A stretch of DNA of 64,000 nucleotides from Actinomycetes bacterium. GTDB taxonomy: Bacteria; Actinomycetota; Acidimicrobiia; Acidimicrobiales; Ilumatobacteraceae. The notes below the pieces were generated by a model, which had not been told where the DNA came from, did no database searches, and saw only the letters and a program-made list of their open reading frames with translations. The stretch's first letter is position 1. Every line of letters starts with the position of its first letter. The stretch spans positions 558,001 to 622,000 of the forward strand of contig JAIOPC010000014.1 in NCBI GenBank assembly GCA_021414085.1. The letters run 5' to 3'. Shown here piece by piece: positions 26,531-35,190 of the stretch. Both the position numbers and the translations under genes were made by a program.

Positions 26531-27584
26531 AACGTCGATTGAGATTGCCGGTCGCCCGATCGGGAGAGGTCTCCCCACATATGTGATTGCCGAATTGTCG
26601 GCCAACCACGCTGGCAAGCTTGAGACGGCGAAGGCGGTCGTCCGGGCAGCGGCGGAAGCCGGCGCTGACGCCATCAAGCTGCAGACCTATCGTCCAGACA
26701 CAATCACGATTGATGTGCGAGAGGGCGCCTTTGTGGTCGGCAGCGGAACACTGTGGGAGGGTCGGACGCTCTACGACCTCTACGCCGAAGCGATGACACC
26801 CTGGGAATGGCACGAGGAGCTGATATCAGAGGCAGAGCATCTGGGGCTGCATTGCTTCTCGTCTCCGTTCGACGCAAGTGCGATCGACTTCCTTGAGACG
26901 CTTGATGTGCCGGCCTACAAGATCGCATCGTTCGAACTGATCGATCACGGCCTCATCGCCCGCGCCGCTGCCACTGGAAAGCCGCTCATCATGTCCACGG
27001 GCATGGCGTCGCTCGAGGAGATCGAGGAGGGCGTCGCCGTAGCGCAGGCAAATGGAAACGGTGGAGTCGCGTTGCTGCGCTGCAACAGCACCTACCCGGC
27101 ACCGATGGATCAGATGGACCTCCGAACCATCACCGCAATGCAGGAGCGTTGGCCATTGCCGGTCGGTCTGAGCGACCACACGATGTCAGACATCACCGCG
27201 ATTGCGGCGGTGGCGCTCGGCGCCTGCATCGTCGAGAAGCACATCATCCTGCAACGGGCCGAAGGTGGACCCGACGCGGCCTTCTCTTTGGAGCCAAGCG
27301 AGTTCGCGCAGATGGTGCGTTCAATTCGCGAGGTCGAACAGGTTCTGGGAACAGTGCGATTCGGGCCGGCCGAGGCGGAGCGAAAGTCGTTGGCATTTCG
27401 GCGGTCTTTGTATGCCGTCGCCGATATTGCGTCGGGCGAGGCGATCAGTGAGATGAATGTTCGGTCGATCCGTCCCGCCGGTGGGTTGGCACCCAAGCAC
27501 CTACCCGACATCATCGGGCGTAAGGCGAGGCAGTCAATCAAACGAGGCACGGCTATTACTTGGGAACAGGTCGCTGCCCCGTAA
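26523..27584 (+). CDS. pseI: Pseudaminic acid synthase
   Basis: 353 aa, normal length. NeuB-type TIM barrel with IAELSANHAG, DAIKLQTY, SSPFDASAIDFLE, YKIASFEL and GLSDHT, then a C-terminal SAF/antifreeze-like domain (from about 290, RSLYAVADIASGEAI) that caps the active site. It condenses phosphoenolpyruvate with the 6-deoxy-hexose released by PseG. EKHIILQRAEGGPDAAFS is the PseI-type block. Overlaps the upstream gene by 8 bp; alternative starts at 26514 and 26520. Confidence 0.93.
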   Translation: MAETSIEIAGRPIGRGLPTYVIAELSANHAGKLETAKAVVRAAAEAGADAIKLQTYRPDTITIDVREGAFVVGSGTLWEGRTLYDLYAEAMTPWEWHEELISEAEHLGLHCFSSPFDASAIDFLETLDVPAYKIASFELIDHGLIARAAATGKPLIMSTGMASLEEIEEGVAVAQANGNGGVALLRCNSTYPAPMDQMDLRTITAMQERWPLPVGLSDHTMSDITAIAAVALGACIVEKHIILQRAEGGPDAAFSLEPSEFAQMVRSIREVEQVLGTVRFGPAEAERKSLAFRRSLYAVADIASGEAISEMNVRSIRPAGGLAPKHLPDIIGRKARQSIKRGTAITWEQVAAP

Positions 27585-27593
27585 CTCGTCGAA

Positions 27594-28673
27594 CTACAGC
27601 GCGGCCCTCAGCGTGGCTACGACGTAGTCCTGCTCGTCGTCGGTGAGGTCCGGGTACACGGGCATTGAGATGAGGCCCTCGTAGACGCCGGCGCAGTTGG
27701 GGTAGTCGGCGGCAGACTTGCCGATGTCGGCTGAGATTGTGTGCGCGTAGACCGGCACGTAGTGCACCTGCACGAATATGCCGGCGTCGCGAAGCGCAGC
27801 GAATACTCGTGGGCGGTCCGGCACCTGAATTGCAAACAAGTGGTACCCGTGACGAAAGCCTTCCGGCGCGGCGGGCGGCAGCGTGACGGGAAGGTCCGCG
27901 AGCAGCAGTCGATACCGGTCAGCGATCGCGTTGCGGCGGTCGATGAAGCGATGGAGCCGATTCAACTGCGAAAGCCCGAGGGCCGCTTGCATGTCGGTAA
28001 GGCGATAGTTGAATCCCAGGTCGGCGATGTCGTAGTACCAACCACCGAGTTCTGGCTGTCTGACGATGCCGTGGCTTCGGAAACGACGCAGTCGTTCGGC
28101 CAGTTCATCGCTGTTGGTCGTCACGACGCCACCCTCGCCAGTGGTCACTGGCTTAACGGGGTGAAAGCTGAAACTACACATGTCGCTGTGCGCGCAGTTG
28201 CCCACAGGTCCATCCGGTGTCATCGCACCGAGTGCATGTGCTGCATCCTCGATGACCACACGAGGCCGCCGATTCAACGCGCGCAGGTCTACGGGGAGAC
28301 CCGCGTAGTGGACCGCGACCAGCGCATCGACATCGGACCCGATCTTGGTGGGGTCGAGGTTCAGCGTCGCAGGGTCGATGTCGATCAGGTCGATTGATGC
28401 TCCGACGTATCGACCGCAATTGGCTGAGGCCATGAATGTGAGGGGTGATGTAGCCAGCACGTCCTCGGGTCCGAGTCCGGCCGCCACCGTGCACCCGTGC
28501 AGCGTTGCCGTGCCGTTTGCGAAGGCAATGGCGTGACGCGCGCCGGTGTCACGGATGATGCCCTGCTCGAACGCTTCGATCGCCGGACCCTGCGTGAGCC
28601 AATCGCCTTTCATCACCGCCGTGACCGCGGCGATGTCGTCGTCGTCGATCGACTGGCGACCGTAGGAGATCAC
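27594..28673 (-). CDS. pseC: PseC aminotransferase
   Basis: 359 aa. The start is GTG 28673, overlapping the pseB stop as GTGA. N-terminal ISYGRQSIDDDDIAAV is the PseC hallmark; AFANGTATLHG binds PLP phosphate, VIEDAAHALG supplies the ring-binding Asp, and FHPVKPVTTGEGG holds the PLP Lys. DegT/DnrJ/EryC1 fold. It aminates C4 of the PseB product. Convergent with pseI, 9 bp between stops. Confidence 0.92.
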   Translation of the reverse strand: MISYGRQSIDDDDIAAVTAVMKGDWLTQGPAIEAFEQGIIRDTGARHAIAFANGTATLHGCTVAAGLGPEDVLATSPLTFMASANCGRYVGASIDLIDIDPATLNLDPTKIGSDVDALVAVHYAGLPVDLRALNRRPRVVIEDAAHALGAMTPDGPVGNCAHSDMCSFSFHPVKPVTTGEGGVVTTNSDELAERLRRFRSHGIVRQPELGGWYYDIADLGFNYRLTDMQAALGLSQLNRLHRFIDRRNAIADRYRLLLADLPVTLPPAAPEGFRHGYHLFAIQVPDRPRVFAALRDAGIFVQVHYVPVYAHTISADIGKSAADYPNCAGVYEGLISMPVYPDLTDDEQDYVVATLRAAL

Positions 28674-29653
28674 GGCAACATGTCTCCGAGTTCGTTGACG
28701 CCGAGCCACCAGTCGTTGAGATCGCTTGTGTACATGAAGCCGTCGTTCAGTGGCTTGCCATCGACCCACCTTGGGTGTGCTTCCCACCACGGATGCTCCG
28801 GCAGCACCACAAACACCTCGCCCGCGTCGATTGAGTGTCGGGCTTCATCGAGCGTCAACAGCGACTCGTGCAGTTTCTCTCCGGGGCGGATACCGATCAT
28901 CTCGACTGGAACGCCCGGGGCCATGGCCGCAGCGAGGTCCGTTACCTTCATCGACGGGATCTTTGGTATGAAGACCTCGCCGCCAGCCATGTGAGCTAGC
29001 GCGTACAGAACAAGGTCGACCGATTGCGGCAGCGTGATCCAGAAGCGGGTCATGCGCTCATCAGTAATGGTGAGCTTTCCTTCGAGTAGCTGCTTACGAA
29101 ACAATGGCACTACCGAACCGCGCGAGCCAACGACGTTGCCGTAGCGCACGCAGGAGAGCTTGGTGCCTCGTCCGGCGGCGTATGCGTTCCCTTGCACGAT
29201 GATCTTCTCGGCGCACAGTTTTGTCGCGCCGTACAGGTTCACGGGGTTGACGGCCTTGTCGGTTGAAAGCGCCACCACTTGCTTGATGCCGGCGTCGATG
29301 GCGGCATCAACAATGTTCTGTCCACCGATGATGTTGGTCTGTACGGCCTCGAATGGGTTGTACTCGGATGCCCCCACTTGCTTCATCGCCGCCGCATGCA
29401 CGATGTAGTCGGCGCCCTGCGCGGCTCGCATCAGTCGCTTTGCGTCGCGTACATCCCCGATGAAGTACCGAATCTGTTTGTCGCCACGCTTGGCCAACAT
29501 TTCGGATTGCTTCAATTCGTCACGGGAATAGACGCGGATCGTTGCCGTTGGCCAGCGTGCGAGCACTTGCTCAACGAACGCGTTTCCAAACGAGCCGGTG
29601 CCGCCGGTGAGCAAGATCGTCTTGTTTGACAGGTCGAGTGTTCCGAGATCCAT
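28670..29653 (-). CDS. pseB: UDP-GlcNAc 4,6-dehydratase (inverting), PseB
   Basis: 327 aa, soluble SDR. TGGTGSFGNAF binds NADP, YIVHAAAMKQV and ALSTDKAVNPVNLYGATK give the catalytic Thr-Asp-Lys and Tyr-x-x-x-Lys, and IRPGEKLHE closes the fold. The short soluble form with Tyr is the PseB/FlaA1 type, unlike the membrane PglF-like enzyme at 45284. First step of CMP-pseudaminic acid synthesis. A TTGTAC element lies 17 bp before ATAACT just upstream of the ATG, a possible conventional promoter. Confidence 0.93.
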   Translation of the reverse strand: MDLGTLDLSNKTILLTGGTGSFGNAFVEQVLARWPTATIRVYSRDELKQSEMLAKRGDKQIRYFIGDVRDAKRLMRAAQGADYIVHAAAMKQVGASEYNPFEAVQTNIIGGQNIVDAAIDAGIKQVVALSTDKAVNPVNLYGATKLCAEKIIVQGNAYAAGRGTKLSCVRYGNVVGSRGSVVPLFRKQLLEGKLTITDERMTRFWITLPQSVDLVLYALAHMAGGEVFIPKIPSMKVTDLAAAMAPGVPVEMIGIRPGEKLHESLLTLDEARHSIDAGEVFVVLPEHPWWEAHPRWVDGKPLNDGFMYTSDLNDWWLGVNELGDMLP

Positions 29654-29769
29654 ACCAGTTATCCAGTCGGCTGAGTTGTGTACAAATTGAGCGAGTGCGG
29701 TAACGGTCGAAGGTTAGTGGCCCCACGGCCCAGCACCTCAGAAGTCGCCGGAGCGGCAACGCAGAGGAT

Positions 29770-29775
29770 TACCAT
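29770..29775 (+). promoter_or_regulatory. -10 box TACCAT for pseF
   Basis: TACCAT, 8 nt before ATG 29784; divergent from pseB within a 130-bp gap that holds no other gene. Confidence 0.45.
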
Positions 29776-29783
29776 GCCGACGT

Positions 29784-30506
29784 ATGAGCATGCCGGAGCG
29801 AACTCGCTCGGTGGCCGTTATTCCAGCTCGCGGCGGCAGCAAGCGGATTGTGCGCAAGAATTCCCGGAACTTTCTTGGAGTTCCGTTAATCGTCCGAACA
29901 ATTCGCACCGTTTTGGCCAGCGACCTGTTTGAACGAGTTGTGGTGAGCACCGACGACAACGAAATCGCCGACCTGTCCCGAGCCGCTGGGGCAGACGTAC
30001 CATTCGTTAGACCGGCAGAGTACGCGACCGACGAAGCACCGACAGCGCCGGTGATCGTGCATGCCATCGAACAGATCGAGTCGATCTACGGAATGGGAAT
30101 CGACTTTGTCTGTGTTGTCTATCCAGCGGCGGTACTTCTTACGCCGGGTGATCTAGTTCGAGCGGCGGCACTTCTCACAGCGGACGATTCCGACGCGGTG
30201 ATATCAACAATCGAGTTCCCATCAGCCATTGAGCGCGCGTTGCGCGTCAACGACGCCGGGTTCATCGAGATGCGTTGGCCCGAGCACCGATTCACGCGTT
30301 CCCAGGACCTTCCAACGCACGTGTACGACGCCGGGCAGTTCTACTGGACGCGCCCAAAATACTGGTCCGAGCAGATCAGCGGAAAGCCGTATTCAGACCA
30401 GCGGGTGCTGTCGTATCCGATGCATCGTTGGCAGGCGGTTGACATTGACACAGAAGACGACTGGACATTCGCGGAGAAACTATTCGAACTGAACGCCATC
30501 AACTGA
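29784..30506 (+). CDS. pseF: Pseudaminic acid cytidylyltransferase
   Basis: 240 aa, usual length. SVAVIPARGGSKRIVRKN is the CMP-sugar synthetase signature with the PseF-type KRI; VVVSTDDNEIADLSRAAGA, MRWPEH, DAGQFYW and VDIDTEDDW match PseF. It activates pseudaminic acid with CTP, the last step before transfer. ATG 29784 or ATG 29790 are both possible. The 3' end overlaps the convergent glycosyltransferase gene by 27 bp. Confidence 0.92.
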   Translation: MSMPERTRSVAVIPARGGSKRIVRKNSRNFLGVPLIVRTIRTVLASDLFERVVVSTDDNEIADLSRAAGADVPFVRPAEYATDEAPTAPVIVHAIEQIESIYGMGIDFVCVVYPAAVLLTPGDLVRAAALLTADDSDAVISTIEFPSAIERALRVNDAGFIEMRWPEHRFTRSQDLPTHVYDAGQFYWTRPKYWSEQISGKPYSDQRVLSYPMHRWQAVDIDTEDDWTFAEKLFELNAIN

Positions 30507-32276
30507 CGCCAGGTAGTCGGACATTTGAGCGGCCAGGCCGCCTGCGTGTCCGCTTCCGGCAGCGAAGATGGTTTTCAGCTCCGACACGGCGGCCAACAGC
30601 GCCGCGGTCTCCTCCTGCTGACTTGCATATGTGTCGTCGTCCCAAAGCGGTGACATGCCGAGATTGTTTCGATGATGTCGGATGGTGTCGACGATCACCT
30701 CGCGTTGGGGCGTCATCACCGGCCTGGCGCGCACCCGGTGCTTCTCGACGCCGAGAATCAGCCTCAGGGGGATTGGCCACTTCCACTGATAACGAAGGCC
30801 GCGAAGCACCCGCAACGGAGTTCTTGCCGACCATGGAGGGATGGAAGCTCCTAGATCAACTGACAAGCGTCGGAACTGGAACGTCTTCCATCGGAAAGCA
30901 TTCCGAACATGCTCCACCGACCATCCGTCTTGAATCGCTTGCGCGATCACCAACTCATATTCATTCGGCGACGTGGCCGAGTAATTGAACGCCCTGGGGT
31001 ATGCGTACAAGGCGCCCGGATTGTGTACAACAACCGGGATTCCGAGCAGCAGAAACTCAATACCTGCGTTGGAGATCCCGTTGAGAAGAACATCTGTGAT
31101 CTGCGCCAAGTCGTAGAGGCTCACACCCTGATCAGGCCAATTGATCGCGACATTCGGTGGCAAGTCGGTGAGCGCTTCGCGCAGTCGCGTTGCGTTCTGG
31201 GAGAGGGTTCCTTCTCGACGATTTGGGAACTCGCGCGGATGCACCCGCACGATGACGAACCACTCTGGATGGCGTGCACCCATTGCGACGACGTATTTCA
31301 GCCAGCTGAGTTGGCTTTCAAAGAGGGCACCATCGGTCGTTGCCGGCGGGACGGCACCGACCATTCCTGCAGCGATCATCTCATCTTCGCTGGATGTCGT
31401 ACACAGGACCACCTTTTGAGCAGGACTCACCCCAAACTCGCGACGCAACTCATCAAGCGACTTTGCGCCGTGGGCAGAGGAGTACACGAATGCCCCGGTG
31501 CCACGCAGCAGAAACCTCACGTACGCCAAGACTTCGTCGACGGCGCGCGCACCAATGGGGATCGCTTTGACCTCATCCCACGACTCCGAACGTGAAGCAG
31601 TGATCTGCGATTGGATGTCGTTGGAAACACAGAGCGTCTCAAGCAGTCGCTCGATGTTGAGTCCTCCATGAATCGTCAGGGTCGCGATCGTTGCCTGCTT
31701 CGCCAGATGGACGAGAACGTTGTTTACTGAGTAGAGCGCGTTGTAAACGACGATCCGATCCGGCCCGAGTTCGACCAAGAACTTCTTCGCTGCGAAGAAA
31801 ACTGCCAGCGAATTCCGAAGCTGTCCGATGTAGCTGCCCCATAGAGCCTCGGGAATCTCATACGAGTTGAGCTTGTTTCCCAAAAAGAACTCGTATGCCG
31901 CCAAGCGCCCGATGGGGATGTTGTCGAGCTCGAATGAGTACCAGGAATCTCGACTCAGTGACTGGACGAGGAGATCGATTTGCTCACGGTCGTTGTTGTC
32001 GACGTAGTCCTCGATATTGCGTGATGCGAATCGAAATTCGTCGTCGAGTAGCGCGGAGTGTTTGCGGCAGGACCTGCAGATCTTCTCGCGACTTTCGCGT
32101 GGTGCATTCGGCTCCAGCCCGGCCGCCGACATTGCGATGCAGTGATGTGAAAGAACTCCGCCACATCTGATGACCGTTACTTCGCAACCGCTCGCTTCGC
32201 ACATTTCAGCGACGAGCGCCTCAGGAAACGAGTGCGGCCAGACATCGGCGAAAGGCGAGAAGAACAGAACTTTCAT
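30480..32276 (-). CDS. Large GT-B-like capsule-type glycosyltransferase, candidate pseudaminyltransferase
   Basis: 598 aa. N-terminal KVLFFSPFADVWPHSFPEALV and CRSCRKH, then a GT-B-like C-terminal half with VHPREFPNRREG, DLAQITDVLLNGISNAGIEF and IPVVVHNPG, a pattern like capsule and CDP-glycerol/Kdo-type transferases that use CMP or CDP donors. It sits next to pseF and is followed (transcription-wise preceded) by an FkbM gene. Transfer of Pse from CMP-Pse is inference from position and fold. ATG 32276 is chosen; a GTG at 32297 would overlap the FkbM gene. Confidence 0.6.
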   Translation of the reverse strand: MKVLFFSPFADVWPHSFPEALVAEMCEASGCEVTVIRCGGVLSHHCIAMSAAGLEPNAPRESREKICRSCRKHSALLDDEFRFASRNIEDYVDNNDREQIDLLVQSLSRDSWYSFELDNIPIGRLAAYEFFLGNKLNSYEIPEALWGSYIGQLRNSLAVFFAAKKFLVELGPDRIVVYNALYSVNNVLVHLAKQATIATLTIHGGLNIERLLETLCVSNDIQSQITASRSESWDEVKAIPIGARAVDEVLAYVRFLLRGTGAFVYSSAHGAKSLDELRREFGVSPAQKVVLCTTSSEDEMIAAGMVGAVPPATTDGALFESQLSWLKYVVAMGARHPEWFVIVRVHPREFPNRREGTLSQNATRLREALTDLPPNVAINWPDQGVSLYDLAQITDVLLNGISNAGIEFLLLGIPVVVHNPGALYAYPRAFNYSATSPNEYELVIAQAIQDGWSVEHVRNAFRWKTFQFRRLSVDLGASIPPWSARTPLRVLRGLRYQWKWPIPLRLILGVEKHRVRARPVMTPQREVIVDTIRHHRNNLGMSPLWDDDTYASQQEETAALLAAVSELKTIFAAGSGHAGGLAAQMSDYLASVDGVQFE

Positions 32277-32289
32277 TGCGAGTTCTGTC

Positions 32290-33006
32290 TTAGGCACGGA
32301 CGAAAAGGTAGTCGTGATGACTCAACTTGTCCTTCAGCGTCATCCATGGCTCGAGGATCTTGGCGACGCGGTCTGCGTCGGCCGTCTCGACAAGCAGGAA
32401 GTCGGGGCAGTGCCGCGGTAGGTCAAGGCCCTGAAGCAGCACGTACTCGGCGCCTTCCACGTCGACAGACATCAAGGTGATCGACTGATGCGGGCTTTCG
32501 TCAATGATCTCTGATATTCGCCGAGCCGGCACCGACAACCTTCCACCGTCGGCGTAGCGTCCGCCACTTTGAAGGCGACGGTTCTCCGCGTCGGTGTCCT
32601 GCGAGCCAACCGTGATCGACATCAGATCCATGCCGACCAATTCCACGAACGGGGTTGCGATGGCATCTGCGACGCAAGCGGCTTGAACGCAATATGAGTT
32701 CTTGCGCAGTTTGGCGCACCTCCCAAACGCATCGGGATGAGGTTCGATCAGAATCCCGTGCCAGCCGAGCCAGCGTTCCAGGTAGTAGGTGTTGCTCTGC
32801 GAGTAGCCGTCGTTGGCGCCGACTTCTAGGAACACGCCCGGGCCGTCCGGTAGGTAGGAAAGCAACTTGGTGTCGAGTTGGTTCAGCGCTGGTCTTGAGT
32901 ACCGGCGCGAACCCACCGACTCGAACAGTTTGGCGCGGGTGACGGCGATGGATTTACGCACTCCGGCCGGAACCCGATCTCGCAATGACTTTCGGCCCTC
33001 AGACAT
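32290..33006 (-). CDS. FkbM family methyltransferase
   Basis: 238 aa. FLEVGANDGYSQSNTYYLE (motif I and acceptor region), LIEPHPDAFGRC and LMSVDVEGAEYVLLQG are typical FkbM blocks. Probably methylates a sugar hydroxyl or carboxyl in the pseudaminic-acid-containing glycan. TATGGT lies 8 nt before the ATG. The downstream GT-B gene starts 13 bp after the stop, so the two form an operon. Confidence 0.85.
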   Translation of the reverse strand: MSEGRKSLRDRVPAGVRKSIAVTRAKLFESVGSRRYSRPALNQLDTKLLSYLPDGPGVFLEVGANDGYSQSNTYYLERWLGWHGILIEPHPDAFGRCAKLRKNSYCVQAACVADAIATPFVELVGMDLMSITVGSQDTDAENRRLQSGGRYADGGRLSVPARRISEIIDESPHQSITLMSVDVEGAEYVLLQGLDLPRHCPDFLLVETADADRVAKILEPWMTLKDKLSHHDYLFVRA

Positions 33007-33014
33007 CGCACAAC

Positions 33015-33020
33015 ACCATA
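33015..33020 (-). promoter_or_regulatory. -10 box TATGGT for the FkbM/GT operon
   Basis: Minus-strand TATGGT, 8 nt before ATG 33006. Confidence 0.55.
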
Positions 33021-33037
33021 ACGCCCGTGGCCGATTG

Positions 33038-33775
33038 CTAACCCGTCGACGTGCTCGCGGGATGTAACCGATGATGGATGTGGAGTGCCGCGGTGGCGAA
33101 CGCGCGGGCCGTCAATTTGGTAGCTCGCAGCGTTCCAGCCGACGACTTGCCGTGTGTTCGCTCTGAGAGCGGCGCGGGAATCTCGCGTACCCGGTAGCCA
33201 GCGCGTCCGGCCGCGATAACGGCCTCATAGGTGTCGCCGAGGTAATAGGTCGGCAGATGTAATGACAACTGGCGCAACAGATCCCCGCGGATCACTCTGA
33301 ATCCGGAACTCGCATCGGTGATCTTCGTTCCGGTCGCCCTAGATGCAGATGATGACAACGTCCACATCGCGAGGCGTCGCAATGGATGCAGCACCATCGA
33401 GGAACCGGCGTCGGCCGCGAACCGACTACCGATGACCATGTGGGCGCCAGTTTCGTCGGCGGCGGTGATGAGTGCGCTGATGTGTTTCACCGGGTGTTGA
33501 CCATCCGCGTCGCATTGCACGACGGTCGAGTAACCGTTGCGCACTGCGTACTTGAATCCGCAGCGCAATGCGGCCCCGACGCCCAAATTGAACGGAAGGT
33601 CGACGACAGCCGCTCCGGCGCCCGCCGCGAGTGCCGAGGTGTCGTCGGTCGATCCGTCGTTGACGACGAGCACATCGAATCCTGCTGACCGGACTGACGC
33701 CACGACGTTCGCGACTGTCGCTGCCTCGTTCAGGGCAGGGACAACCACCAGCGTTTCATCGTTGTTGGGAATCAT
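33038..33775 (-). CDS. GT2 glycosyltransferase, DPM1/GtrB-like
   Basis: 245 aa. VVVPALNEAATV, VLVVNDGSTDDT, QCDADGQHP (metal-binding DAD) and VIGSRFAAD give the polyprenyl-phosphate glycosyltransferase pattern; SSGFRVIRGDLL is also typical. No membrane helices; the partner DUF2304 protein encoded just upstream supplies them. ATG 33775 overlaps that gene by 20 bp. Product would be a lipid-linked monosaccharide. Confidence 0.88.
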   Translation of the reverse strand: MIPNNDETLVVVPALNEAATVANVVASVRSAGFDVLVVNDGSTDDTSALAAGAGAAVVDLPFNLGVGAALRCGFKYAVRNGYSTVVQCDADGQHPVKHISALITAADETGAHMVIGSRFAADAGSSMVLHPLRRLAMWTLSSSASRATGTKITDASSGFRVIRGDLLRQLSLHLPTYYLGDTYEAVIAAGRAGYRVREIPAPLSERTHGKSSAGTLRATKLTARAFATAALHIHHRLHPASTSTG

Positions 33776-34112
33776 GACCACCGGTCACACGCTGCAGCGC
33801 GATCTCCTCAGACAGCGTGCGAACCTGTTCTTGCAATCCCGAGATGCTGATTGACAATTGCACGCAGATACCCAAGAGCGTCAGCACGCCAGCCGCCGAA
33901 ACGATGACTCCCGGTGTGACGTCGATCATGCCGGCCAGCGGTTCCGCAGCGGGTACTAACGCGCTCGAGAGCGCTCCCACACCGAACAGCGCAAGCCAGC
34001 CTGCGGTGTAACGGAAGCTGAGCATTTGGCGCCGGGCAAGCACGTACACCCCGAGGCCGAGCAGGGCGCTGCTGGCACCGATGATGATCCCTTGGACAAT
34101 TTCTTTGGACAT
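33756..34112 (-). CDS. DUF2304 membrane protein
   Basis: 118 aa, three or four hydrophobic segments: IVQGIIIGASSALLGLGVY near 5-23, then RYTAGWLALFGVGALSS, then TPGVIVSAAGVLTLLGICVQ, and a short C-terminal coiled coil (LQEQVRTLSEEIALQ). DUF2304 proteins occur next to GT2 enzymes and are thought to anchor them. AAGGAG lies 8 nt before the ATG, a strong Shine-Dalgarno site. The following GT2 gene overlaps by 20 bp. Confidence 0.82.
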   Translation of the reverse strand: MSKEIVQGIIIGASSALLGLGVYVLARRQMLSFRYTAGWLALFGVGALSSALVPAAEPLAGMIDVTPGVIVSAAGVLTLLGICVQLSISISGLQEQVRTLSEEIALQRVTGGHDSQQR

Positions 34113-34120
34113 GAAGTCGA

Positions 34121-34126
34121 CTCCTT
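34121..34126 (-). promoter_or_regulatory. Shine-Dalgarno AAGGAG for DUF2304 gene
   Basis: Minus-strand AAGGAG, 8 nt from ATG 34112; one of few canonical sites in the window. Confidence 0.6.
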
Positions 34127-34195
34127 ATGTTTGGTAGCCAAGCTAGTTCGCAGATGTGCCAGCCGAATCGACGGCACTCGGTAGCCTCACGGGGG

Positions 34196-34201
34196 AAGGA
34201 G
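34196..34201 (+). promoter_or_regulatory. Shine-Dalgarno AAGGAG deciding the fucose synthase start
   Basis: AAGGAG, 5 nt before ATG 34207. It rules out the in-frame GTG at 34156. TAGCCT at 34182-34187 could be the -10, giving a leader of about 15 nt. Confidence 0.6.
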
Positions 34202-34206
34202 TTGGT

Positions 34207-35190
34207 ATGCAGGTTCAAATCGATCGCGCGGCCCGGATCTATGTGGCTGGTCATGCTGGCTTGGTGGGCTCAGCCGTAGTTCGTCGGTTACAACAGGCCG
34301 GGTTTACCAACCTACTTACCGCAACGCGTCGGCAACTCGACCTGCGCGACCAGGGCGAGGTGTCGCACTGGTTCAAGTCGAATCGCCCCGAATACGTCTA
34401 CCTCGTGGCTGGCACCGTGGGCGGCATCCTGGCGAACAGCACTCGGCCGGCCGAGTTCATCTACGACAACATGATGATCCATGGCACGGTCGTGCACGCC
34501 GCCCACCAGTACGGAACTCGCAAGTTGCTGTACCTGGGTTCGTCGTGCATCTACCCGCGTGCGGCCACACAGCCGATCACCGAGGAACAACTGCTCACTG
34601 GTCCACTCGAGCCAACCAACGAATGGTATGCAATCGCCAAGATCGCCGGTATCAAGCTGTGTCAGGCATATCGGCGCCAGTACGGCAGCGACTTCATCTC
34701 CGCGATGCCGACCAATCTCTACGGTCCAAACGACAACTTCGACCTCACTTCCAGCCACGTGCTGCCCGCGCTAGTCCGCAAGTTCCACGATGCCAAGTTG
34801 GCCGGAGCAAAGAGCGTTGAGATCTGGGGCACCGGCAGCCCGATGCGCGAATTCCTGCATGTCGACGATCTTGCCGATGCGTGTGTGTTCCTGATGGAGA
34901 ACTACAGCGACGACTCACACATCAATGTGGGCAGTGGTATCGACCAGACGATCCGCGAGTTGGCCGAGACGGTACGCGACATCGTCTACCCCGCGGCCGA
35001 GCTTCACTTCGACACTTCAAAGCCCGACGGAACGCCCCGCAAGGTGCTCGACGTCACGCGACTTCGCGACCTTGGGTGGACCTCGAAGATCGAATTGGGT
35101 GACGGCATAAGAAGCACGTATCAATGGTTCCTCGAGAACGAGCTAGAGACAGCTGACCTCACCGAGGACGCCAAGGCGCAAGTCTCGTAA
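34207..35190 (+). CDS. fcl: GDP-L-fucose synthase (GDP-4-keto-6-deoxymannose epimerase/reductase)
   Basis: 327 aa. IYVAGHAGLVGSAVVRRL binds NADPH; VAGTVGGILANSTRPAEF, GSSCIYPR, the catalytic YAIAK (WYAIAKIAGIKLC) and MPTNLYGPNDNFDL are the GMER/Fcl blocks, and REFLHVDDLADAC closes. It makes GDP-L-fucose from the product of GDP-mannose dehydratase, which is not in this window and must be encoded elsewhere. Confidence 0.9.
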   Translation: MQVQIDRAARIYVAGHAGLVGSAVVRRLQQAGFTNLLTATRRQLDLRDQGEVSHWFKSNRPEYVYLVAGTVGGILANSTRPAEFIYDNMMIHGTVVHAAHQYGTRKLLYLGSSCIYPRAATQPITEEQLLTGPLEPTNEWYAIAKIAGIKLCQAYRRQYGSDFISAMPTNLYGPNDNFDLTSSHVLPALVRKFHDAKLAGAKSVEIWGTGSPMREFLHVDDLADACVFLMENYSDDSHINVGSGIDQTIRELAETVRDIVYPAAELHFDTSKPDGTPRKVLDVTRLRDLGWTSKIELGDGIRSTYQWFLENELETADLTEDAKAQVS

